Assembly (NCBI GenBank): GCA_964650705.1
Contig: CAZYUJ010000008.1
Location: 18,079 to 82,078 of the forward strand
Reading direction: 5' to 3'
DNA from: Faeciplasma sp964650705
GTDB lineage: Bacteria > Bacillota > Clostridia > Oscillospirales > Ruminococcaceae
DNA length: 64,000 nucleotides
Positions 32,975 to 41,913 of the stretch are shown piece after piece; the stretch's first letter is position 1, and each line of letters begins with the position of its first letter. Both the position numbers and the translations under genes were made by a program. A model generated the notes under the pieces. The model saw only the letters and a program-made list of their open reading frames with translations. It had not been told where the DNA came from and ran no database searches.

Positions 32975-33937
32975 TCAGATAGCGAGCTCGCCCAAAAGTG
33001 TGTGCAAGCGTTCGTCATATCTCTTCTTCATGCCGAGAGCCTCGACGATATCATAATCGACAAGCTTTCCGTTTTTCATTGCAACGACACGGTTTTCGGC
33101 GCCGTTTGACAAAAGCTCAACAGCATAATAGCCCATCTTGGTAGCAATGACTCTGTCCCAGCAGGTAGGAGAACCGCCGCGCTGAACGTGACCCAAAATG
33201 GTTGCTCTTGAGGTTACGCCCGTGGTCTTTTCGATCTGCTGCGCGATAGCTTCGGAGTTTCCCACGCCTTCGGCAACGATCACGAGGAAGTGCTGTTTCC
33301 CGGTTGCTTTCAAGTATGCGATCCTACCGCAGATAGCATTAACGTCACATTCTCTTTCAGGAGTAACGACTTCGATAGCGCCTGTTGCGGCACCGACACT
33401 GACAGCGATGTGTCCTGCGTGTCTGCCCATTACTTCAACAACGGAGCATCTGTTATGAGACATCTCGGTATCCTTGATCTTGTCGATCATTTCGAGTGCG
33501 GTATTCATTGCAGTGTCGTAGCCGATGGTGTAATCAGTACACTGGATATCGTTATCGATGGTAGCGGGAATTCCTATGCACTTTACGCCGAGCTTGTAAA
33601 GATCGAGCGCTCCTCTGAAGGTGCCGTCGCCGCCGATGCAGATAAGGGAATCTATCCCTGCTTCGTCGCAACGCTTCTTTGCGAGCTTCTGACCTTCTTC
33701 GGTGGTGAATTGCTTGCTGCGTGCTGTGAACAAGGCTGTTCCGCCCTTGTGCATGATATCGGAAACATCTCTGGGGCCCATTTCAAACATATCGCCTTCG
33801 ATAAGGCCCTGATATCCTCTTCTGATACCGATGACCTTATAGCCTTTTACTAATGCAGATCTTGCGACGGAACGGATTATTGCGTTCATGCCGGGAGCAT
33901 CGCCGCCGCTTGTAAGAATACCTATTGTATGGGACAT
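32975..33937 (-). CDS. pfkA: ATP-dependent 6-phosphofructokinase
   Basis: Commits fructose 6-phosphate to glycolysis. 320 residues. TSGGDAPGMN at the N-terminus and IGGDGTFRGA, where Gly105 marks ATP rather than pyrophosphate use. ATIDND holds the catalytic Asp, MGRHAG the substrate loop and GHVQRGGSP the fructose-phosphate site. AGGAGG ribosome site. It sits upstream of folT on the same strand, but the riboswitch and its own promoter suggest separate control. Confidence 0.96.
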   Translation of the reverse strand: MSHTIGILTSGGDAPGMNAIIRSVARSALVKGYKVIGIRRGYQGLIEGDMFEMGPRDVSDIMHKGGTALFTARSKQFTTEEGQKLAKKRCDEAGIDSLICIGGDGTFRGALDLYKLGVKCIGIPATIDNDIQCTDYTIGYDTAMNTALEMIDKIKDTEMSHNRCSVVEVMGRHAGHIAVSVGAATGAIEVVTPERECDVNAICGRIAYLKATGKQHFLVIVAEGVGNSEAIAQQIEKTTGVTSRATILGHVQRGGSPTCWDRVIATKMGYYAVELLSNGAENRVVAMKNGKLVDYDIVEALGMKKRYDERLHTLLGELAI

Positions 33938-34004
33938 AGAAAATCCTCCTAAGAAATATTCAAAACAAAATTTAGCTATAACATTGCATAATTATGATAA
34001 TAAC

Positions 34005-34033
34005 AGAATAGCACAGCGACTTGTTAAAGTCAA
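34005..34033 (-). promoter_or_regulatory. SigA-type promoter of pfkA
   Basis: Minus-strand TTGACT (34033-34028), 17 bases, TATTCT (34010-34005). Confidence 0.65.
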
Positions 34034-34037
34034 TAAG

Positions 34038-34066
34038 AAAGACGTGCCAAAAATAGACACGTCTTT
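34038..34066 (-). terminator. terminator after the pseudokinase gene
   Basis: AAAGACGTG-loop-CACGTCTTT with U-rich flanks on both strands. It overlaps the pfkA promoter -35 region by sequence proximity. Confidence 0.82.
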
Positions 34067-34091
34067 TTTGATACTTTAGTGTATTTTTACT

Positions 34092-35849
34092 CTATCCGAC
34101 GATCGAGATATCGGAATATACGGATACGTCTACATAGAGCGTATTGCCGTCAGCGACGTTGATGGGGCCGCCGACTTCAGCGGAAGTTTGGGGACAGAAC
34201 ACGCCCAAAACATAGCCCGAAGGAGTATAGGGAGTCTCGGTATATCTGATCTCATACTTGATATTGAGAGCATCGAGGATCGCGATATAGTCATCCTTAG
34301 TCATGTTCATGCCGAAATCGTTGATGAAGCTGGGGATGGTGACGGTCGCATATCCCTTGCTGACGGTTATGACGACCTTTTGAACGGGATAGAGGTTTGT
34401 ACCCTCAGCGATATCCTGCTCAAAAATGATACCTGATTCATATTCATCGGTATAACCGTAGATGATCTCAAACTCCAGGCGTTCCTTCCAGGTATCGTTA
34501 TTAACTACAGACTCGACCTTTTTACCGATGAAGCTCGGCATCACGAACATATTGCCCGTCTGAACGGTGGTGGGTTCGGTAGTGGTAACGATAGGAGGCT
34601 CGGTGGTCGTGCTGCTTGTCGGCTCAGTGGTGACGACGGGAGCGTCGCTTACAAATCCCGAATTGTGAGATTCGTCATCCGTTTTGTCGTTATTACCCGT
34701 ATCGGGCAGGAGCATGGAGACGAGCATCATAAGTGCCGCACCGACAACGGCGATCAACAAAACAGCACCGATTATTGCACCGACGTTTGACTTTTTGTTG
34801 GATCTCTTTTTAGATCTCTTTTTGTCCGAAGTCCTCTTCGGAGTCTGAATCGGGATAGTCTGTGTCTGGGTGTGCTTGCTTGCCATATATTGCGGTTGCT
34901 CGAACAGCTTTGTTACAAAGTCGGTAATGGTTGCAACACGGCGGTCACAGTTAAGCTGCATTGCTTGCATAATGACCTTGGACACGTTTGCGGGAACGTG
35001 CGGATTGATCTTGGCAGGCTCCAAAAGCGAATCGTTGCCGATTCGAGCCATAGGCTCTGTGGGCATACAGCCGCTCAAGAGTCTGTACATGACGGCGGCA
35101 ACAGCGAAAACATCCGTCCAGGTGCCCTCATATTGTGCGCCGGAATACTGCTCGGGAGCGGAATATCCGGCATAAAGCTCGGGAGCGAGGTCGGTGTTCA
35201 CGGTTCTGATCCCGGGGATCGCAAAGCCGGTGAGCTTAAGCTCCTGTCTGTCTGTAACCAAAATATTGTCGAGGCTGATCCCACGGTGTAAGATACCCGC
35301 ATTATGTATACAGCCAAGAGTTGTAAGAAGCGGCGGGAATAGCTTTTTGACCTGATCCCATGTGAGCTCACCTGCGTTTTCGGCAAGATATTGCTTCAAG
35401 GTGATAGCCTCGGTATACTGCAAAATAACGTATGCCGTGTTGTTTTGAGAGAACATATCAATCGGCGCTACGATGTGAGACATCGTTCTCAGACGGGAAA
35501 GAGCCTTGTTGAGCTCGACAAACTCGGACATATAGTTTTTGTACTGAACGAGCGACCCTGCGTCAACAATGATCTCGGGGCTTTGTTTGGTTCGTGAGCA
35601 CAAAGCATCGGGCATATATTCTTTAATGAATACTTTTTCGTTGGACACGTTGTCAAAGCCGATGTATGTTACGGATTCACCGTTAAATCTTATAACTCTT
35701 CCGACGATGTATCTGTCATCTAAAACTGTTTTCGGGGGCAGATATGAAGGATGATATGAGTTGCTGTCGGCATAGCCGCAGTGAGGACATGCGCCCTCCT
35801 GCTCGAGGGGCTCCATACAGCCCATGCAGAGCATTTTTCTTTCGCTCAT
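34092..35849 (-). CDS. zinc-ribbon, kinase-fold (probable pseudokinase), transmembrane, PASTA-like receptor
   Basis: 585 residues from the ATG at 35849. Order: zinc ribbon (Cys8, Cys11, Cys21, Cys24); Ser/Thr-kinase fold at about 47-330; basic stretch and membrane helix at about 350-382; Thr/Glu linker; two extracellular PASTA-like repeats to the end. The kinase fold keeps the ATP-site Lys76 (VFIKEY) and APEQY. The catalytic HRD reads HRG (188-190), DFG reads TGF (207-209), and the Gly loop reads RFNGESV. Catalysis by the usual mechanism is therefore unlikely. PASTA domains in this family sense wall fragments, so the likely role is a wall-sensing scaffold. Confidence 0.82.
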   Translation of the reverse strand: MSERKMLCMGCMEPLEQEGACPHCGYADSNSYHPSYLPPKTVLDDRYIVGRVIRFNGESVTYIGFDNVSNEKVFIKEYMPDALCSRTKQSPEIIVDAGSLVQYKNYMSEFVELNKALSRLRTMSHIVAPIDMFSQNNTAYVILQYTEAITLKQYLAENAGELTWDQVKKLFPPLLTTLGCIHNAGILHRGISLDNILVTDRQELKLTGFAIPGIRTVNTDLAPELYAGYSAPEQYSGAQYEGTWTDVFAVAAVMYRLLSGCMPTEPMARIGNDSLLEPAKINPHVPANVSKVIMQAMQLNCDRRVATITDFVTKLFEQPQYMASKHTQTQTIPIQTPKRTSDKKRSKKRSNKKSNVGAIIGAVLLIAVVGAALMMLVSMLLPDTGNNDKTDDESHNSGFVSDAPVVTTEPTSSTTTEPPIVTTTEPTTVQTGNMFVMPSFIGKKVESVVNNDTWKERLEFEIIYGYTDEYESGIIFEQDIAEGTNLYPVQKVVITVSKGYATVTIPSFINDFGMNMTKDDYIAILDALNIKYEIRYTETPYTPSGYVLGVFCPQTSAEVGGPINVADGNTLYVDVSVYSDISIVG

Positions 35850-36003
35850 CGAATCACGCTTTCCTTTCAGAAATAAAAGTAATAAGCACAGTCGTGCTTT
35901 ATAATCGAATAAATGATAGCAATAGTTTTTGATAATGTCAATAGAATCAGCCAAACTGTCACTTAGCTGTAACTAAGTTGTAACTTTTTCGGTCAGAATG
36001 GAG

Positions 36004-36032
36004 TTGATATTTAGCGTTGATTGTTATATAAT
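36004..36032 (+). promoter_or_regulatory. SigA-type promoter of the cardiolipin synthase gene
   Basis: TTGATA (36004-36009), 17 bases, TATAAT (36027-36032), 46 bases before the chosen start. Confidence 0.8.
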
Positions 36033-36077
36033 AAAGTTAAAAAATCGACAAAATATTGTACTTTTCAAGGAGGAAAA

Positions 36078-37604
36078 ATGAAGAAGCTTTCAAAACTTTT
36101 ACAAAGCAGAATGTTCATTACAATTTTGCTTTTGTTTGTTCAGCTCGTTATATTGATAGTATTTTTAGGCGTTTTGTTTGACAGATTCGCTGTTTACTAT
36201 ATCATTTCCTCTGTTGTTGCGCTTCTTTCGATCGTGGACATTGCTAATTCGGATATGAACCCATCGTTTAAGATAGCGTGGCTGGTTTTAGTGCTTATCG
36301 TTCCCTTCTGCGGAACTCCTCTTTATTTAATATTCTCAAAATCAAAGCAGGATTACAGGATATCAAAGCGGTTACGGAAGTATAAGACTCTTGAAAGGCT
36401 GATGATAAGCAACACTGATGAAAATTTAGATGAGGTCGAAGATCAGGCTCCCGAAATTGCAAGGCAGATGAAATATATATCAAAAACTGCACTTGCACCC
36501 GTGTATAAAAACACGCAAACAAAATATTTCGCACAGGGCGAGGATTATTTTGAGGCTCTTTTATATGAGCTCAGGCGTGCACAGAGATTTATCTTTTTGG
36601 AATATTTCATCATCGAAAACGGAAAGATGTTCGATTCGATACTTGAGATATTGAAGGCAAAAGTGGCTCAAGGCATCGAAGTGAGACTCATGTTTGACGA
36701 CTTGGGAACGATATCGAAGCTGACGAAGAACTATGACAAAGAGCTTGAGGCAATGGGACTTAGGGTTTCGGTATTTAACAGACTCAGACCCTCGCTTGAT
36801 ACGTCTTTAAACTATCGCGATCATCGAAAGATCGTCGTGATCGACGGCAACGTCGCTTTCACGGGCGGAATCAACCTTGCGGACGAATATATCAACGAGG
36901 TCGAAAAGTTCGGGCACTGGAAGGACACGGGCATTATGCTCAAGGGAGATGCTGTGACAAAGATGACCGAAACATTCTTACAGCTCTGGCATTTTTCTAA
37001 GGGTGAGTCCAAGATCGACCTCAAGGACTATGGCTGTAAGACGAGCAGCGAGAGCGACGGATATATCCAGCCGTTTGCGGACGGCCCTATGAATAACGAT
37101 GAGATATGCGAAATGTGCTACATGGGGCTTATAAACAGTGCAAGAAAGAACATCTATATTACCACACCGTATCTTATCCTGGACAATGAAATGCAAACGG
37201 CTTTATGCCATGCCGCAAAAAGCGGTGTTGACGTCAAGATAATAACTCCGCATATTCCCGATAAAAAGCTGGTTTTGGCTGTGACGAGATCATATTACAG
37301 AGCGCTTTTGAAGGCAGGAGTTAAAATATATGAATACACTCCCGGATTTATTCATGCGAAATCGTTATCTGCTGATAGCGAGGTATGCGTTGTGGGCACA
37401 GCCAACTTTGACTTCAGAAGCTTTTATATGCACTTTGAGAACTGCGTTTTAGCCTATAAATCGAGCTGTGTTAATGATGTAGAGAAAGACTTCGAGCAAA
37501 CTCTTGAGCTTTGCGAGGAGATCACATTGGAATCGATAAACAAAAAGGGCACGTTATATCGGCTTTTGCAGGCGGTATTAAAAATATTTGCGCCGCTGAT
37601 GTAG
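36078..37604 (+). CDS. cls: cardiolipin synthase (two PLD domains)
   Basis: Joins two phosphatidylglycerols into cardiolipin at the membrane. 508 residues from the ATG at 36078, with AAGGAGG in front. Two N-terminal helices (about 15-70), then the PLD nuclease fold twice: DHRKIVVIDGNVAFTGG and HAKSLSADSEVCVVGTANFD, both full HxK(x)4D motifs. The C-terminus ends in KIFAPLM* and a GC-rich island begins at the stop codon. Confidence 0.93.
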   Translation: MKKLSKLLQSRMFITILLLFVQLVILIVFLGVLFDRFAVYYIISSVVALLSIVDIANSDMNPSFKIAWLVLVLIVPFCGTPLYLIFSKSKQDYRISKRLRKYKTLERLMISNTDENLDEVEDQAPEIARQMKYISKTALAPVYKNTQTKYFAQGEDYFEALLYELRRAQRFIFLEYFIIENGKMFDSILEILKAKVAQGIEVRLMFDDLGTISKLTKNYDKELEAMGLRVSVFNRLRPSLDTSLNYRDHRKIVVIDGNVAFTGGINLADEYINEVEKFGHWKDTGIMLKGDAVTKMTETFLQLWHFSKGESKIDLKDYGCKTSSESDGYIQPFADGPMNNDEICEMCYMGLINSARKNIYITTPYLILDNEMQTALCHAAKSGVDVKIITPHIPDKKLVLAVTRSYYRALLKAGVKIYEYTPGFIHAKSLSADSEVCVVGTANFDFRSFYMHFENCVLAYKSSCVNDVEKDFEQTLELCEEITLESINKKGTLYRLLQAVLKIFAPLM

Positions 37605-37656
37605 CGCAGGGCGCGTGGGCGGAGCCGAGTGCGCGCGTGCGCGGGCGGAGCATGAC
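37603..37656. repeat. GC-rich intergenic island f
   Basis: Begins at the cls stop codon and ends just before the terminator. Contains GGGCGGAGCCGAGTGC, nearly the same as GGGCGGAAGCCGAGTGC in island g, and a GCGCGC run. Confidence 0.65.
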
Positions 37657-37664
37657 AAATAATG

Positions 37665-37699
37665 AGCACTTACAGTTCGAGGCTGTAAGTGCTTTTGTT
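37665..37699. terminator. bidirectional terminator
   Basis: AGCACTTACAG-loop-CTGTAAGTGCT followed by TTTTGTTTT, between converging cls and the pseudouridine synthase gene. Confidence 0.9.
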
Positions 37700-38335
37700 T
37701 TAGAATTCAAATTCGCTCCAAGGGAATTCACACGCAGGGTTCAAAGAAAAGCTCATAACTTCTTTAGTTTTCGGATGTCTGAATTCAAGATAGCAAGAAA
37801 AAAGAGCAATGCTTGTTGAACTCTTATCGCCGCCATAGCGCCTATCACCCAAAAGCGGCAGCTTTCGTGAAGCGAACTGAACACGGATCTGATGAGTTCT
37901 GCCGGTATGAAGATGAACTCTTATAAGCGAGATCTCGCCCTTTGCGGTATTTGAGGTTGAAATAAGCTTATAATCCAGCTTAGCGTCCTTTACTCCCTTA
38001 CGCTGTCTGTCAACGACAAAGGTCTTTCCCGATCTTGCATCACGATAGAGAAGATCAGTGAGTGTGTCCTCTGACTTTTCGGGAGCGCCGGAAACGACGC
38101 AGAAATACTCCTTGATTAGAGTTTTGTTTTGTATCTGAAGGCTCAGATCTGCGGCGGCTTGCTTTGTTTTTGCAAATACCATCAATCCCCCGACAGCTTT
38201 ATCAAGACGGTGAACACAAAACGATCCACAACCAAGCTGTTGCGACAAAAGCGACGGCATATCCTTCTCGGAATCAACGCCGACGGGCTTTTGACAAACG
38301 ATGATATGGTCATCATTATAAATAATATTTATCAT
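37700..38335 (-). CDS. RluA-family RNA pseudouridine synthase
   Basis: 211 residues, the catalytic domain only, with no S4 domain. NDDHIIVCQKPVGV opens the fold, HRLDKAVGGLMVFA holds the catalytic Asp, and VHLHTGRTHQIRVQFA is the family's RNA-site motif. Small stand-alone members modify 23S rRNA or tRNA; which site cannot be told. Three bases upstream lies the prmA stop, so the two are likely co-transcribed. Confidence 0.92.
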   Translation of the reverse strand: MINIIYNDDHIIVCQKPVGVDSEKDMPSLLSQQLGCGSFCVHRLDKAVGGLMVFAKTKQAAADLSLQIQNKTLIKEYFCVVSGAPEKSEDTLTDLLYRDARSGKTFVVDRQRKGVKDAKLDYKLISTSNTAKGEISLIRVHLHTGRTHQIRVQFASRKLPLLGDRRYGGDKSSTSIALFSCYLEFRHPKTKEVMSFSLNPACEFPWSEFEF

Positions 38336-38337
38336 GA

Positions 38338-39306
38338 TCAGTCCTTCTTATACACAGCGGCATTCCACATATCACGGTGGAGACTTTCAATAAGTGTAAA
38401 GCCGCATTGCTTTACAGCTTCGATCACTTCATCGCGTCTGTCGTCGATAATGCCCGAAATCACGAGGATTCCGCCTTGTTTTGTGATCTCGGCGAAGGTC
38501 TCCTTCATCAGCATCAAAACGTCTGAGACAATGTTTGCGGCGACAAGGTCAAAGCCTTTACCGACTTTTTCCTTTAATTCGGGATCGGTTATGATGTCAC
38601 CGTGATAAACGGTATACTTATCATCGGCAATACCGTTTTTGATGGCATTCGATCTTGCGATCTTTGAGGCATCTTCAGCAATATCGGTGCCGACTGCGCT
38701 GTCTGCTCCAAGAGCTATTGCCGCGATGGAGATAATTCCGCTTCCGCAGCCAAGGTCGCAAACGCGGTCGCCTTTTTGAATATATTTTTCCAAAAGCTCC
38801 AAGCAAAGCTGGGTTGTATAGTGTCTTCCTGTGCCGAAGCTTGTTTCGGGGTCGAGCTCGACAACGGCACGGTCACAGTTTTCGGGCAGGCTTTCCCAGC
38901 TTGGCTTGATAACGATCTTCTTGCCGATCTCAACAGGCTTGAAGAACTGTTTCCAAGTGTTTGCCCAGTCCTCCTCACGGATACCTGATGCTTCAAGCTC
39001 AAGTCTTCCGAACTCGTTATTTTCATCTGCTTCCTTGAGGCGAGTTATGATAGACTTTATTTCGGCGAGCATTTCGGGAGCAGACTCGTTCTTTTCGATA
39101 TAGACCGTTATATACGCCTCACCGTTCTGAAGCGCCAGCACCTCATCGTCGATATAGTCCCAAGCGGGAGTTTTGTTTTCTACAAATTCGGTTATATCAT
39201 TCGGGTCATTTATAACAAGCCCGGTTATTCCGGCACCTATAAGTGCGGCGCTAAGTGTCTCTATGCCCAAATGTGTCGTGTATATATTAAGTTCAAGCCA
39301 GTCCAT
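38338..39306 (-). CDS. prmA: ribosomal protein L11 methyltransferase
   Basis: 322 residues from the ATG at 39306 (CGGAGAA upstream), giving the usual MDWLELNIYT start. The N-terminal part recognises L11. The methyltransferase domain follows: FGTGRHYTTQLCL, DLGCGSGIISIAA (SAM loop), GTDI, and ANIVSDVLM where the family usually has ANILA. Methylates Lys and the N-terminus of L11. Confidence 0.93.
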   Translation of the reverse strand: MDWLELNIYTTHLGIETLSAALIGAGITGLVINDPNDITEFVENKTPAWDYIDDEVLALQNGEAYITVYIEKNESAPEMLAEIKSIITRLKEADENNEFGRLELEASGIREEDWANTWKQFFKPVEIGKKIVIKPSWESLPENCDRAVVELDPETSFGTGRHYTTQLCLELLEKYIQKGDRVCDLGCGSGIISIAAIALGADSAVGTDIAEDASKIARSNAIKNGIADDKYTVYHGDIITDPELKEKVGKGFDLVAANIVSDVLMLMKETFAEITKQGGILVISGIIDDRRDEVIEAVKQCGFTLIESLHRDMWNAAVYKKD

Positions 39307-39365
39307 GATGATTCTCCGTTTCGTTTTATTCACTTGATTTTAGCACATATCGCCTTGATAGTCAA

Positions 39366-39447
39366 TCAGCGGCGATTTCGCCGAGCGCGGGCGGAAGCCG
39401 AGTGCTCGGCGGCGGAGCCGCGGTGAGAGCCGCAGGAAGTCGGGGAA
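39366..39447. repeat. GC-rich intergenic island g
   Basis: 60 bases upstream of the prmA start. Holds three perfect mini-hairpins: GGCGA-TT-TCGCC, CCGAG-TG-CTCGG and CGGC-GGA-GCCG. Shares words with islands b, f and h. Confidence 0.68.
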
Positions 39448-39455
39448 ATAAAATC

Positions 39456-39479
39456 AAGGGACAGCGAAAGCTGTCCCTT
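39456..39479 (-). terminator. terminator after the Zn/Cd ATPase gene
   Basis: AAGGGACAGC-loop-GCTGTCCCTT, 10-base perfect stem with a 4-base loop, then U-rich sequence on the minus strand. Confidence 0.85.
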
Positions 39480-39491
39480 GGTTCGGTTATA

Positions 39492-41402
39492 TCAATTTTT
39501 CGGAGCCTTAAGAGCTCGAAGCGCATTTATAACAGCGAGCAGCATTACCCCTGTATCAGCAAAAACTGCAAGCCACATTCCCGATACGCCGCGAATTGTA
39601 AGTATCATTACCAACAGCTTTGCGCCGAGCGAGAAGATTATGTTCTGCCATACTACGCTTATCGTCTTTCTCGATATCTTAACAGCTTGTGCAAGCTTTG
39701 AAAGCTTGTCGTCAAGCAAAACAACGTCTGCTGATTCGATAGCGGCATCAGAACCGAGAGCGCCCATTGCTACGCCGAGATCTGCAAGAGCCAAAACGGG
39801 AGCATCGTTGATCCCGTCGCCGACGAATGCGGTAGCGCCATCGGTCTCGGAAATGATCTTTTCAAGACAGCTGACCTTTTCTTCAGGCTTAAGAGAATGA
39901 TTTATATCGGTGATTCCGACCTCAGAAGCGATCTCATTTGCAGCTTTCTCGCTGTCACCCGTTAACATTGATATCGTGGATACACCAAGAGATTTAAGGC
40001 TTGTGATGGCTTCCTTGGAATCAGGCTTCACCTTATCAGTGAACATTACGCTTCCCTTATATTCGCCGTTGATGGCTATATGAATGCTGACGCCCGAGGT
40101 CTCCTCCAAATCCGATGTAACTCCGATATGACGCATAAGGTTTTCGTTGCCAACTGCGACAGTATCATCTCCGACAGCACTGATTATACCCTTGCCTGCA
40201 ATTTCTTCGGTGCTTTTGATATCGTTATCGTTTATCGGCTGTCCGAAATGCTTTACCAAAGCCTTTGCTATAGGATGAGTTGAACGGCTTTCAGCATATG
40301 CCGCCAGCGCAAGCGTATCATCATCGATCGACGAAGAGGTGACGCTGAGTGTGCCGTATGTAAGAGTACCTGTTTTGTCGAGTGCGACAGACTTAAGCTT
40401 GGAAAGCTGTTCGATGCAGTTTGTTCCTTTTATTAAAATACCTTTCGAGGAGGCACAGCCAACGCCTGCAAAGAATGTGAGAGGAACGGAAATAACGAGT
40501 GCACATGGGCAGGAAATTACGAGCAGCGAAAGACCGCGATAGAGCCATGTCGAGAAGGTCTCAGCATATCCTGTGAACAGGGGGAACACAAATGCGACTA
40601 TTGCCGCGACAGCAACCACGATCAAAGTATACTTGCGGGCGAAGCGAGAAATGAAGCGCTCTGCCTTTGCTTTCTTCGACTGAGCATCCTTTACCATTTC
40701 GAGGATTCTTGCGGCAGAAGAGTCGTGATATTCCTTTTCGACCAAGACCTCTATTGTTCCGGAACAGTTGATTCCTCCGCCAAAGACAGTATCTCCGACA
40801 GAAACGGAAACAGGAAGAGATTCGCCGGTGAGTGCGGAATTATCGACAGCGGAGCTGCCCTTTATAACTTTGCCGTCGAGTGCGATGCGCTCACCTGCAA
40901 GAACGATGACTGTATCCCCTGCCTTAACGGTTTCGGGGAGCACCTGTACGAGCTCGCCGTTCTGACGGATGTTGACATGGTCGGGATGAAGCTCCAAAAG
41001 AGCAGTTATAGACTTGCGAGAACGCTCGCTCGCAACTCCCTCAAGTATCTCGCCCATGGCGTAGAAGAGCATAACAGCCGCGCCTTCGGATACCTCACCA
41101 ACAGCGATAGCGCCAACAGAAGCAATAGCCATTAAGAAGCTTTCGTCTATCCTGCGCTCGGTTATAAGGTCGTGCAGAGCTTCATATAGCGTTTCATATC
41201 CAACGACAAGATATGAAGCGATGAGGACAACGGTTTTGATGATCCCATCAGGGATAAAGAATGATGCGGCGAACAAAACCGCAGCGATAATGATCTTTAT
41301 AATGTTGGCTTTAAGCGAGCCGTGATCGTGGTTATGCTCGTGAGAGTGTTCCTGCTCATGAGAGCGGCTGTCTTCATGACAGCCGCAACGGCAGTGTGAC
41401 AT
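39492..41402 (-). CDS. P1B-type Zn/Cd/Pb-exporting ATPase
   Basis: 636 residues. Instead of an HMA domain it has a His/Cys-rich N-terminus (about 1-28: HCRCGC, then HEQEHSHEHNHDH), likely a metal-collecting tail. Membrane helices follow, then LTGES (actuator), SCPCAL (298-300 CPC metal site), Asp342 in DKTGTL (phosphorylated), HPIAKA near 390 and GDGINDAP. The CPC motif with a Zn-type regulator next door suggests Zn2+/Cd2+ export (CadA/ZntA type). It follows its ArsR regulator by 26 bases. Confidence 0.93.
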   Translation of the reverse strand: MSHCRCGCHEDSRSHEQEHSHEHNHDHGSLKANIIKIIIAAVLFAASFFIPDGIIKTVVLIASYLVVGYETLYEALHDLITERRIDESFLMAIASVGAIAVGEVSEGAAVMLFYAMGEILEGVASERSRKSITALLELHPDHVNIRQNGELVQVLPETVKAGDTVIVLAGERIALDGKVIKGSSAVDNSALTGESLPVSVSVGDTVFGGGINCSGTIEVLVEKEYHDSSAARILEMVKDAQSKKAKAERFISRFARKYTLIVVAVAAIVAFVFPLFTGYAETFSTWLYRGLSLLVISCPCALVISVPLTFFAGVGCASSKGILIKGTNCIEQLSKLKSVALDKTGTLTYGTLSVTSSSIDDDTLALAAYAESRSTHPIAKALVKHFGQPINDNDIKSTEEIAGKGIISAVGDDTVAVGNENLMRHIGVTSDLEETSGVSIHIAINGEYKGSVMFTDKVKPDSKEAITSLKSLGVSTISMLTGDSEKAANEIASEVGITDINHSLKPEEKVSCLEKIISETDGATAFVGDGINDAPVLALADLGVAMGALGSDAAIESADVVLLDDKLSKLAQAVKISRKTISVVWQNIIFSLGAKLLVMILTIRGVSGMWLAVFADTGVMLLAVINALRALKAPKN

Positions 41403-41428
41403 ATGTATATCCTCCTTGATGAAATTAA

Positions 41429-41809
41429 TTATTCTGAAATGTGTTCAAGACCTGTTGCTAAAATATCAGAGACGTGGCTGTCTGCGATGGAATAATAGAT
41501 AGTCTTTCCTTCGCGGCGATATTTGACCAAGCCAGCCTGTTTAAGCACACGAAGCTGATGGGAAACAGCAGATTGAGACACGCCGACAAGCTCTGTGATA
41601 TCACAGACACACATATCCCCCGCCAGAAGAGAGAACAATATCCTTACTCTGGTCAGGTCGGAAATGGCTTTGAAGAGCTCGCTGACATAATACGCTTCTT
41701 CCTCAGTGATCATTTTGTTTTCAAAAAGCTTTACTTTCTCAACATTCTTGCCGCCGCATTCAATGTGATGAGGGCATTCATGACAATTGCAGTTTTCGAG
41801 ATCGTGCAT
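41429..41809 (-). CDS. ArsR/SmtB-family metal-sensing repressor (CadC/CzrA-like)
   Basis: 126 residues from the ATG at 41809 behind AAAGGAG. The winged helix includes GVSQSAVSHQLRVLKQAGLV as recognition helix and turn. Two possible metal sites are visible. One is CadC-like: CVCD at 67-70 with N-terminal Cys7, Cys9, Cys12 and Cys18. The other is SmtB/CzrA-like in the last helix: Asp110, His112 and His123. It should leave its operator (41828-41857) when Zn, Cd or Pb binds, allowing the ATPase to be made. Confidence 0.92.
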   Translation of the reverse strand: MHDLENCNCHECPHHIECGGKNVEKVKLFENKMITEEEAYYVSELFKAISDLTRVRILFSLLAGDMCVCDITELVGVSQSAVSHQLRVLKQAGLVKYRREGKTIYYSIADSHVSDILATGLEHISE

Positions 41810-41827
41810 TGCAAATACTCCTTTCAA

Positions 41828-41857
41828 ATAACATATGAATATGTGTTCATATGTTAT
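41828..41857. promoter_or_regulatory. ArsR-family operator
   Basis: ATAACATATGAA-N6-TTCATATGTTAT, a perfect 12-base inverted repeat touching the -10 element and lying before the repressor gene. The TGAA/TTCA inner halves are typical for SmtB/CzrA/CadC operators. It implies autoregulation of the regulator-ATPase operon. Confidence 0.85.
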
Positions 41858-41883
41858 TATACACATGTATCTGCTCTTGTCAA
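41856..41883 (-). promoter_or_regulatory. SigA-type promoter of the regulator-ATPase operon
   Basis: Minus-strand TTGACA (41883-41878), 16 bases, TATAAT (41861-41856), next to the operator. Confidence 0.82.
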
Positions 41884-41913
41884 TAGCTAATATAAAATAT
41901 GTATGGGCGAAGA

